From Strigops habroptila (Eukaryota; Chordata; Aves; Psittaciformes; Psittacidae): a DNA stretch of 64,000 bases. The notes beneath the pieces are model-generated. The model searched no databases, had not been told where the DNA came from, and saw only the letters and a program-made list of their open reading frames with translations. Below are positions 1 through 9,782 of the stretch, piece by piece (positions within the stretch are counted from its first letter, which is position 1; every line of letters starts with the position of its first letter). The stretch is from positions 97,647,552 through 97,711,551 of the forward strand of contig NC_044277.2 in NCBI RefSeq assembly GCF_004027225.2. The letters are read 5' to 3'. Made by a program: the position numbers and the translations under genes.

Positions 1-1640
1 TGGGTTCTCCTGGGGAGGGTAAAAAAGAACCAAGCTTGCACAGTGGAGGCATTAGCTGAGCTTTAGGATGTAGCATGTGCCCATTCCACCTGTGATCTAA
101 TGTTTTGGGTTCTCCGGGTAGAGCAAAGCATCAAGGTTGGACGCCAAACCAGTGTTTCAAGCAGAGAAGGAAAATAAGGGCATGCTGTAGCACAGAAGGT
201 GCAGGAATGCCACCGTGTTCATTACAGATATCTGATCATTAAGGACAGTAGCCGAGTCCTGGGGCTGCCTTGCTAACTTATTAAAGAAAATATTGATCCA
301 GTGCAAATGAAGCCAGGAGTGAATCAATTGGAATAAAACCACTCGATGGTAGGAGTTTTCTTGCTCCAGTTTTTACCTTTCTTTTGCCTTTGAAGGTGGT
401 AGTTGAACCTCTGAGTAGTTTGGTACGGTAGCCAACTGAGGAATAAACCCATGATTTTTAGTCCCTCTTTTTGGAGCATATACTTTTTACTTTTTAAAAT
501 GAACAAAATAAAAAAAAAGAAAAAAAAATAACGTAGATAGCGAAGAAGTGCTAGCATTTGGGATTGGGTTGGGATGGCTGGGATGCAAATGCCAGAACTA
601 CCTCCTGTGGACAGCTGAGGTGGGCAGAGTCAGCGACCGTGGTTCATGTCTTCAGGACAACTCGCACATCACCTTCCGCTCACTGAGCTTCCATGGTCTC
701 AGGGGTTGAGGGTGTGAGGGAACAGCTTCAGCAGGCAAATCTAGGAGCACTTGTTGAGACCATCACGCACAGACCTCCAGACTGCCACAGCTGCCTGTTT
801 GCTCATCATTAGTGACTGCAAAAAATCCTTTACCCACTGTGGTTTGGGTTCTCTGCTCTCTTCCTGGTGTAAGAGCATTTGCCAGGTTTCCTTGCCAAAA
901 GTCTGGAGTCTGCTTGCTTGTTTAAAGGGTGGCTTTCAGCAACCGAGTTCAAGGTGGTGGCCGGAGGCTTGACTGGAGGGAGAGCTCCCAAATAATCCCA
1001 AACCTACAGAACCACCTATACCATTAAAAACAAAAGGATTTCTTTTGAAGAGCACTCAGGTGATCTACTCATCAGCGCTAACGGTTGAACTTCCCAGGTC
1101 CTGAGAGAGCATGAGTGCGGATTAACCCGTTCTGGGCTGCGTGCTCAGACAATCGTCTGCAGCCTTGTTACTTCCAGCGCATAGGAATGATGCTTTCCAC
1201 TGTCAAGCTCTAAGAATCCACAGTGCCTAGCAGAGAACGGTCAGGGCCTGCCTGCCTTCCACCTCCCACAAAGGAAATTCAGCCCCAACGTTACCTTTCC
1301 CTCCAGGGTCTTTGGGGTGAGCATGGGATTTTCTGGTTCAGACCGTAGTCCAGTTTAGAATAACCTCAGGTTGTTTTTAGCGTGATCAAGTTCAAATATA
1401 AAGGATCCAGGTGGAGACTATTTTTTACTGTACTAGTGATGATCCTACAGAGTACCTGAATTCTTGACACTGTTGTGTTCCTGTATAAACAATACATGTG
1501 CTGACTTTTTCATCTGATCCTATATATAGGGCCGGTTTTATTCCTGCAACACAGCCACCCAATTTTGTGAAATAAAGAAAAAAACGTGGTTTTTGTACAA
1601 AGCTTGTGCCACTATGTCTGGAGTCTTTTTTTCCCTCCAT
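1..1640 (+). other. Possible 3' UTR of SMARCC1 (partial)
   Basis: No coding sequence is recognisable here. The stretch is moderately AT-rich and ends with a canonical AATAAA at 1571, followed by a T-rich and GT-rich stretch near 1627-1650 of the kind found downstream of cleavage sites. In mammals SMARCC1 lies directly upstream of CSPG5 on the same strand, so the 3' end of SMARCC1 is expected near here. The assignment rests on gene order and the poly(A) signal, not on protein similarity. An A-rich tract at 498-530 and another AATAAA near 331 could be alternative ends or unrelated. Confidence 0.25.
1571..1576 (+). terminator. Candidate poly(A) signal AATAAA
   Basis: A canonical AATAAA hexamer lies in the context GTGAAATAAAGAAAA. 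A T-rich run at about 1625-1633 and a TGTGTGTTGTGG element at about 1641 follow within 75 nt, which is the usual arrangement for a vertebrate 3' end. The gene it would serve is inferred to be SMARCC1. Confidence 0.35.
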
Positions 1641-1659
1641 GTGTGTTGTGGATGAGCCG

Positions 1660-4317
1660 AGAATTGTTAATATGATACGGGTTTATTTTGGGGCTGCATT
1701 TTGACTACAATGGAGTAAACACAAAGCCTGATCTTGTTACTCTGCAAGGTTGGAGACACCAAAGCAGTGCAGGCATGCAAAGGCCTTTTGCAATGTGCTT
1801 GGCAATCCCCCGCTTTGGAAAATGGTATTTCAGATTTAAAAAGCTTAATGAATGTGGATGAAGTAAAACGGCATTCGAGGCCTAATGGGATTATTTCTGT
1901 TTGATTCCTGCGTTCCCCACTGTTGTGCTTTGGACAATCGCTCAGGCTCGTGTTCCCAGTTGAATCACACACTTGAAAGAAGAGCTCTGAAGTGGCAGAT
2001 TTTAATAGAGGAGGGCTGGGTGCGCTGACCTAGCAGGATCCCACTGTTCCTCTATTCCCATACGAGCTTCACTGTTAATTGTTTAATTCAGATGCCTGTT
2101 CAGATCTTTTGTCCTCTCCTGCAGGGCTCCAGAAGCTGCCAGGATATTTTGCCTTTTTGGTTAAACTGGAACCAGGAATCCAATCAGGATTATATCCTAA
2201 ATGCTGCTGCTACTTCACGTAAGAGCCTTTTCCTCCAAGGAAGTGTGCTAATGGTGCTCCTTCCCAAGCATCCCACGTGTAATGCCCACAGTCCCTAATT
2301 CCCTGAAGCTGAAGAAGGAAAAGCACAGGGGTGGAAATGTGTCCCCGTGCCCAGGACATCCCACGAAAGCCACATCCCCAGTTGGGGAACCCTTTCTGGC
2401 TGATAACGAGAGGTCCCTGGGGCTGTGGTCCTCTGCTATATGCTCCCTTGGTGGGCTCAATAATGCTGCTCTGGTGTTGGGGCCAGGTGGGAAGGTGAGG
2501 AGCTCAGACTTGGCCCTCCAGATGCCTTCGGCAAGGCTTGTCCCTTGTGATTGCATCCTTCTCATCCTGGGATTGTCATTTTTCCTCCTCTTGACCTTTT
2601 TCCTAAGGAATACAAAGAAATGGTAAATCATAGTACTAGTCAATTTTTGAACACTTTCTATTGAGGGGCCTTTAAAGCTTTACAGTCACTGAAGATGGCT
2701 GAGGCTGGGCCATTATCCTGACAGAGTAATGGTCTGGATGCAGTTTGGGCCCACACTTGCTGTATGGCTGTCAGATCCCCCCAGCTGGCCCTGGTGATGG
2801 GGTGGGAGCAGTACTGAAGGGCTGGGGTTGCTTTGGCTGCTGGGTGAGGAGCGGTGAAGGGGTGGAGGGAGCATATTGCCATTGACAATTTTGTGATGGG
2901 AGCACAGTAAAACCTGGAGGCAGGTTTAGGACAGGGCTGTAACGTGCAGCTCTTGAAACTGGCTCTGCATCCACTCCAACACTGCAGAAGGGTCTTTGAG
3001 ATGAAGATGTCATTGTGGTGAATGGAAGCTCACCCGCCTCAGTGCCAAACCCTTCTGCTTTCTCCAAAAAATTAGCTGTCTCTCCTGTTAATACCCGCTA
3101 CTGGGAGGATGTTACATCTTCATCCAAATAATCTGATAGTGCCAGAGACAGGGATGGGACAGGCAGGTTTCTTTTCTTGGCAGGAGGAGCAATGGGGCAG
3201 TGGACCAGGAACAGCAACAGGCATTCACACCCCCTGCCTGCACTTGGCTTGGCTTCCTGATAATAGCCTAAAACTCCCTGTTGTGGCTGTGTCCTGCCCA
3301 GCCATACCAGCTCCACCATGTGGTTCCTAATGAGCTGTTTGGTTTTCTTCCCCTGGCTGACTTAAAGCCAAAAATGCACACCCAAAGAGTTGGTTTTTTT
3401 GGGGGGGGTCCAACTATGCAATTGTGCATTGTCCTCCAACCCATTCATTTCAATTCCTGTGCCTTTCTCACGAGAAACTTTTAAAACAAAGGATTTGGCA
3501 AGGCTGGAACCCCCTTTTCAGACTCCACAGGTTTTATAGCAACAGGGGGATAACCCCAGTGGGTAGTGCCAGACACCAGCACTCATCCCATGGGCTAATT
3601 CCCCCAAATCCTGGTAGGAAACGATGTGCCCCAGACAATCGGTGGCAGTGGGTGACCTGCCAACGGCTTGGCTGTGCTGGAGCCGGTGCCTTGCCTGGCT
3701 CTCTAGGAACAGTGTTGCTCTTTGTCTGCACTGTCTCCTGCCTGGCCGCGTGTGCTGTCCGTGTGGGAGTTTCATTGGAACCTCCTGCCACTGCTGGGGG
3801 ACCCTTTTCAGCAGCCCTGGGAGCTATTTTCTGGAGGTTGCAGTGGGAAACCCAGGGGTAATTATCTGGATTTTTTTTTTTTCCCCAGATTCCTCATTTT
3901 TGTCCTTCCAAGTTGAAATAAAATAAAACCAACCTGGTCTCCATCAAAAAGAGCAGCCTTTCCAGCATCCTCCCAGGTTTCTAGCACTAGGTTTGGGTTG
4001 GTGATGCTGGTGGTCACCAGCACAAAGGTAGCCTCCCCCAGGTCTGTGGTGCTGAGGTGACTGAGCGCTATGGAGAGGAGCAGGACTCCACTGCCAGGTG
4101 ATCTGGCAGGCAAAGACCAGGACCAGCAACTTCCACAGCACGTAGTTCAGCCCAAGTCTCACTGGGAATGCTGAGGGACATCTCCTGCCTGAGTATCAGC
4201 CCATGTGAAGGTCGATCCCTGCAGCATCCAGTTTGTGGAAATCTCTTGTTCTGTCCTAGCACTGGGGACTGGGGAAAGGCAGCTCTGCCCTTGGAGGATG
4301 CTCAGCACAGAGGTGAT
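1660..4317. other. Intergenic spacer, nothing recognised
   Basis: This is unique-looking sequence without a recognisable exon, RNA gene or repeat. The open frames on both strands are short and show no protein-like composition. Confidence 0.5.
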
Positions 4318-4795
4318 TTCTGCAATCCCAACATAAGAAGGACTTGGAGATGTTGGAGCAAGTCCAGAGGAGGCCACAAAGGTGCTCCAAGGGCTGGAGC
4401 ATCTCTGCTATGGAGACAGGCTGAGAGACCTGGGCTTGTTCAGCCTGGAGGAGAGAAGGCTCCAAGGACACCTTAGAGCAGCTTCCAGTGCCTAAAGGGG
4501 CTGACAAGAAAGCTGGAGAGGGGCTTTTGACAAGGGCAGGCAGGGACAGGACAAGGGGGAATGGCTTTAAACTGACAGAGGGGAGATTTAGATGAGATCT
4601 GAGGCCGAAGTTCTTCCCTGTGAGGGTGGTGAGGCCCTGGCACAGGGTGCCCAGAGAAGCTGTGGCTGCCCCATCCCTGGCAGTGTTCAAGGCCAGGTTG
4701 GACGGGGCTTGGAGCAACCTGGTCTAGTGGAAGGTGTCCCTGCCCGTGGCAGGGGGTTGGAACTGGATGAGCTTTAAGGTCCCAAGCTATCAAAC
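4318..4795 (+). mobile_element. CR1 LINE, 5'-truncated, sense
   Basis: The copy runs from the ORF2 C-terminal region (CCCAACATAAGAAGGAC) through the 3' UTR with the avian CR1 landmarks GCTATGGAGACAGGCTGAG, AAGAAAGCTGGAGAGGGG, GTGGTGAGGCCCTGGCAC and GGCCAGGTTGGACGGGGC. It stops after GAGCTTTAAGGTCCC and lacks the terminal ATTCTATG repeats, so its very 3' end has been lost or has diverged. Confidence 0.9.
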
Positions 4796-7700
4796 CCAGC
4801 AGCCTTTCTGGTTTTCCATTCCGCATTAAAGCTCTCCCATTTTTTCTCTCTGCAGCTGTAGAGGAGTGTGGCTCAGAAACGGCTGCTGCAGGGAGTGAAT
4901 GAGCTGGGGGCTCTGCCCTTCCAGCAGATCCAGCCAGTGGCTGCTCGGTCGATGTGGCTCTGCCTCTGTGACACTGAATCCTTTGAACCAAACGCACTAG
5001 CTCCCTGCACAGGTCAGGGAGGGTTTATTTTTTGACAATACCAGCTGCAGCACCGCATGGTACGCAGAGGTTGTGGATGCATGTGTCTTTACCTGGTGCT
5101 GCCAGCATCCTTCCCCAAGCTGCTCGTGCAATCCTAAACATAGCTCCTCTTCTGAGGACTTTGAATTATGCCAATTTTCAGATCAGCACGGTGTCGGGAG
5201 CAGTTTGGTGTGTGACTGATATGTGGTGGGTGAGTTTGTTCCCTGCAGAACCAGTGTGGATGTCTTTGCGGGGTGTTTCAGGCTGAAGGCAGCGGGGGAG
5301 CAGGGCCTAGGGGAGCACAGGGGAGGCTGAAGGTTCGTTTTAAGTCTTGCAGCTGCAGCAGCCAGCGGCTTCCTCCAGCTCTCGGTGTCACATTGGGGCT
5401 CGTCACCTTGGAGCTGCGCCCTGTGTGGTGCCACCCCCAATCAAGGGCAAAGCTGTCCCACTACAACCCCGCCTGCCTGAGCTGAGATTGACCTTGGGCT
5501 CAGGCTCACCATCAAGGATGCTTTGAGAGAGGGAAGAACTTGTGTGTCCAAGGTGAGCAGTGCCTGAGCTGGGGCAGAAAACACCAACCTCAGCCCTATC
5601 TGTTCAATTCAGCATTTCCTGAAGTTGTGATTTCTTTGCACCTTTCCAATACTCGTTACTTTAAAAAAAAAATTGGGAAAAGTGTGGTTTGAATGTCTCT
5701 CATACCTGGATGAGGATGGAGGGTTCAAGCAGCAGCCTGGGGAGAGATAATGAGGGAAAAAAAGCTGATGGAGAAGCGCTGGTCCAGCCCATCCTGCCCT
5801 CATCATCGACCTCTGTTATTCTGCATAGGTCCTGGTTGGTGGGGACATTGACATATGGGAAGAAGCTGATTCCCCCTGTTCAGCCGATGGGAAGGAGCTC
5901 AGCCTGTGCCTCCCTCCAGCCTGTCTGTCTGCCCCCATGGGGTCCCTGATCATAATCAGACATGTCATCTGCACCCAGCTGGGTGCCAGAGCAGATCCTC
6001 CTCGACTAGAGGAATGTGCTGGTGCGTGGCTGCCCCACGGCTGCCAGTGCACTCCAGGAGCTGCCCATCAGGATGAGCCGGGATGCCGGGCTGAGCTGAG
6101 TGCTCCCCATGGTGCAGGCAGCATGAAGCAGGGCAGGGCTGGGGGGGAGCTAAGCCCCTCTGTGGATTTTTGGGGACCCCAAGGTAGGGCAAGACCCCAT
6201 GAGCAGCACTTTACCGGGCAGGGAAGGGATTTGGGGTGAGATCCCTTCCCAGCTGCATGTGATCTGCTCACAGGACAGACAGATGGACAGAGCTCACGCT
6301 GAGCAGACCGTCAGTGTGGCTGTGTTTCATAATCTTTTAATTCTCCTTAAATATTTTGAGTAACTCCCCCAGGAAAATACGCGCTTGGCGGCAGCAGCCC
6401 GTGAGGAGGGAGCTGCTGCTCTGTAAGACTGAGGAGAAGGCAGTCACTGCCTGTCTGTCTGTCCTGCAGCCCCTCATCCAACCTCTGCTGCTGTTCCTCC
6501 CTCTGCCAAAGACAAATCTGAGGCAGGTTTGTAGGAAACATGCTGAAAGCAGACTCGTGAGATGGCTCTGGCTCCTGTGTTGGGCTCTGCTGCCTTGCCC
6601 ACTCCTATATTTCAGCGTAGTGGTGGAGCCTGATGCTTTAAGGCTCTGCCACACTTCACCCGCTGTGTGTCCTAGGGGTGTACGGGGCTCCAAAATTCAC
6701 CCCCCCAGCTGGATGTCCCTGCTTGGTGCACCTCATCCACCCTGGTCCTCCTCTCACTGATGCTGCAGCTGAGATCTGCCCACAGAGGGTTGGGAGACCC
6801 TTGGTCCCCCCTTGCCCACCTTGGTTTACTGATGGGGGCCTAATCCTGAGCCATGGGTGGGTGTGGAGCCTGCACCAGGGGGAGGCTCTTCCCATGTGAA
6901 GGTGGGCTGCATGGAAACGTGGTGGGCTCTGTCCACCAGGGGTAAAACAGCCTTCAGCTGGGGTTGGGGGTGCTGACACCTCCTCACCCCCATAGATCTC
7001 ATGGGATCCAGGGCAAGGTCCCTCCTCCCTGCAGTGCTCAGCACACTGGGGTGATGGGACACCAGCATAGGCTGCCCCGAGGGCTGGTGGAGCCTCCAGC
7101 CATGGAGATGCTCAGGACTGGACCAGATGTGGTCCTGGGCAACCTGCTCCAGGCTTGAGCTGGGGTTGGCCCAGATGGTCTCCAGGGCTCCCGCCAGCCC
7201 CATGAGCTTCCTGCCCCCAGGAGTTACTGTGGGCACTGGAAGCTTCTGTGGGCTTGACAAGCACCAACCACTTCAGCATAAATACCTTGAGCGATTGCTG
7301 CTGCGTGCTGGCAGTCTTACTGGGGAAGGGTTTGGGTGCAGGATGGGTGCTGCTGCCCTGCCCGGGCTCCATCCTCCTGCCCCATGTGGCTTCCTCAGCA
7401 CCATCCCCAGGATCCCACCCTTGGCCTCTTGCTGTGATGGCAGGGACACAGTGGAGGGACCCCCAGCCCTGGGTGGCGCATGGGACCCCGGTGCCTCTTC
7501 CTGACCCTTTTCCCCCGCTGTCACCACTGTGTCCCCCCATTCGTCCCGGCAGCCCCTCGGCCGGTCCCCTTGGAAACGCATCCAGGGGCGGAAGCATGGG
7601 GAATATTAAGCAGGTGCAGCCCCTTCAATCCCCTTTTGAGCAGGGACAGAGCGGGGCTTGTTCCCAGCACGGGGAGCTTGGCCAGGCACAGCGGCTGCTG

Positions 7701-8879
7701 CTGGGGGAGAGGAGACCCCGGCACCCCGCAGCCCGGCACCCCGCAGCCCAGCACCCCCAGTCCCTGCAGCACCCCACACATGCCCATGGCGGCCCCTCTG
7801 TGTGGGATAGGGTGGGATGGGTGAGGGGTGCACAGTGGGTGGTGGGGGGAGTCGCGGCTGAGCTGATGTCTCACACAGAGGCTGGGAAGTACTGAAATGG
7901 GGTTCCCCAGGAGCACCCACTGCTCCCCAAAGCCCTGTCCCTGCCCCGCGCATCCTTCCCTGCCGCGGGATGCAGGAGCAGCCATGGCTGGCACATTCCT
8001 GTGCTGTGGGTGGAGTAGGACATGTGTGACCTTGGGAAGCCTCCGCCAGCCGAGAGCTCACCCCAGCACCGTGAGGACGAGGCGGCCACGGGGTTAACGG
8101 TGCAGGGGACAGCACTGGCGCAGTCACTCTCCAGTGCACGGGTTCAGACTGAGCCCCCCCCCCGTGCAGCTCAGGGTGCCCCTCATGTGTGGCGGACCCG
8201 AGGGGTCCCTCCATGCCCGCGCACACCCATGAGTGTACCCACGGCTGTGCACATGCCTGGCTCTCCGGTGTGTGCTTGTCCACCCTGCTCTGCTCGCTGC
8301 CTGCCCGCAGCCCCTCTGGGCTCACCCTGGCCCCATTTTTAGGCTGGTCACGTCTGCACGGCTTCTTCTCTGCGTGCTCCATCCAGCCGCTGTGTCGGCT
8401 CAGCCTTCCTGCATCACACCGGGCCACAGCCTCGAGCAGCCCCCCGCCCGCACCCCCTGCTTGTACCCCCTGCCTGTACCCCCTGCCCTCGCCCCCTCCC
8501 TGCACCTCCAGCCCATCGGAGAGAGCCTTGATCCTGGTGCCTGCATGGAGGGGTCATGGGTGATGGAGGCACCGGTGGCATCTGGACCAGTTTGGCACTG
8601 GGAGGTGGCACTGTAACCGTGGGGTGCCCATTCGGGGACAAGGAGGGGTCTGACCCGATGCTGGGGTCTTTGCCTGGGGGGGGGGAGGGCCGGGGGGCTA
8701 GCCTGCACCCAAATCCTGCACAGTGATGGCTTCACCCTGGATTTTGGTGCTGTGCCGTCACCTTGCTGCTGCTGGGGGTCCCCAGCCCGACCTGCCAGGG
8801 CTGTGCATGAGTAGGGGGCTCGGGGTTGCAGGGTGGGGGTTCCCTTGCACCAGTTGAGGATGCTGGAGGGGATGTGTTG
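4796..8879. other. GC-rich intergenic spacer upstream of CSPG5
   Basis: About 4 kb of GC-rich DNA has long open frames on both strands, most simply explained by the low stop-codon density of GC-rich sequence. Small C-rich direct repeats occur at about 7,719-7,775 (GGCACCCCGCAGCCC, twice, then a decayed copy) and 8,450-8,500 (TGTACCCCCTGCC repeats). No exon or RNA gene is recognised. Confidence 0.5.
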
Positions 8880-9460
8880 GTGCAGGGGTGCCCCTCCATG
8901 CGAAGCAGTTAGGGGGAGTCAGGGATGGAGCCCTGTGCTGGTTGGGTGCGAGGAGAGCAGTTTGGGAAGGGCAATGTGTGTGTTAATGAGGAATCCTGTT
9001 GCTGGGGGTGTCCCACTGCAGGGGTACCCCCCATGCACAAGCAGTTTTAAGGGAGCTCAGTGAGAAGTCCCGGTGCTCATGGAGGTGTCCTGATGCTGGT
9101 GCAGGACTGCCCCCCCCCATGCGGCACCAGATTTGGTGGGGGGTGTGGGGTGGGGGGTGTCAATAAGGGATCCTGTTGCAGGTGGGGGTGCGGGGAGAGC
9201 AGTTTGAGGGGTCAGTGAGAAAACCCAGTGCTGGCTGGGCATGCTGGGGAGGTGTCCCAGTGCTGGGGCAGGGATGCCCCCTCCCATACAGCAGCACATT
9301 TTGGGGGGGGGGGGTGTCAATAAGGAATGCTGGTGCTGGGGGGTTGGATCCTGATGCAGAGGCAGTTTTGGGGGGGGAGGGGTCAGCGAGGGATCCCGGT
9401 GCAGGCGGGTGCCGGTACAGGGATGCCCTCCGCCGTGCAGGAGCAGTTTGGGTGGGGGGC
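8880..9460. repeat. ~80-bp tandem array upstream of CSPG5
   Basis: About eight degenerate units are marked by an AGCAGTTT-G(n) landmark at roughly 8904, 8957, 9041, 9127, 9199, 9291, 9362 and 9443. Most units also carry a GGGATGCCCC(C/T)(C/T)CCATGC-like block and a TCAATAAGGRATCCTG or TCAGTGAG block. The G runs are long (up to 13). The array ends directly at the CpG-rich promoter. Confidence 0.7.
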
Positions 9461-9710
9461 TGCCGTTGCAGGGGGCTGCAGGAATGGTCCCCCTGGGACA
9501 CCGGGAAGGGCCCGTTGCCTCGTCCCGGTGCTGCCGGCGGCGTCCCCGGTCCCGCGGGCGGAGCCGGCGGCTCCCGCCCGCCCTCTCCCGCCCCCCCCGC
9601 CCCCCCCGGCTCGGCGCGGCGCGGAGCGGCGGGAGGCGCGGAGCGGGGCGAGGGGCGCGGGCGGAGCCGCTGCCGGTGCCGGCCCCGGTGGCGGAGCCGC
9701 GGGTCCCTCC

Positions 9711-9782
9711 ATGCCGCCATGGCCCCCGCCCGGCCCCGCACCGCCCGGGCCCTGGCCCTGCTGCTGGCGATCGGCGCCCTCG
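9711..9782 (+). other. Overlapping upstream ORF of CSPG5 (first part)
   Basis: An ATG at 9711 lies 8 nt before the main start and in a different frame. After splicing of exon 1 to exon 2 the frame stays open through 24 plus 21 codons and stops at TGA 11396-11398, inside the CSPG5 coding region. Its context is weak (T at -3, C at +4), while the main ATG at 9719 has GCCGCCATGG. Leaky scanning should therefore favour CSPG5. Confidence 0.6.
9719..9782 (+). CDS. CSPG5: CSPG5 coding exon 1 (signal peptide)
   Basis: The ATG sits in an ideal Kozak context (GCCGCCATGG). The exon encodes MAPARPRTARALALLLAIGAL and the first base of the next codon, then the donor GTACGT. The Arg-rich start and hydrophobic run form a signal peptide. 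It ends in phase 1. Confidence 0.93.

Noticed and set aside
7606-8505. 299-codon minus-strand open frame upstream of CSPG5
   Set aside because: GC-rich and low-complexity composition, with no domain, no conserved start context and no splice structure. Overlapping long frames on the other strand are equally good.
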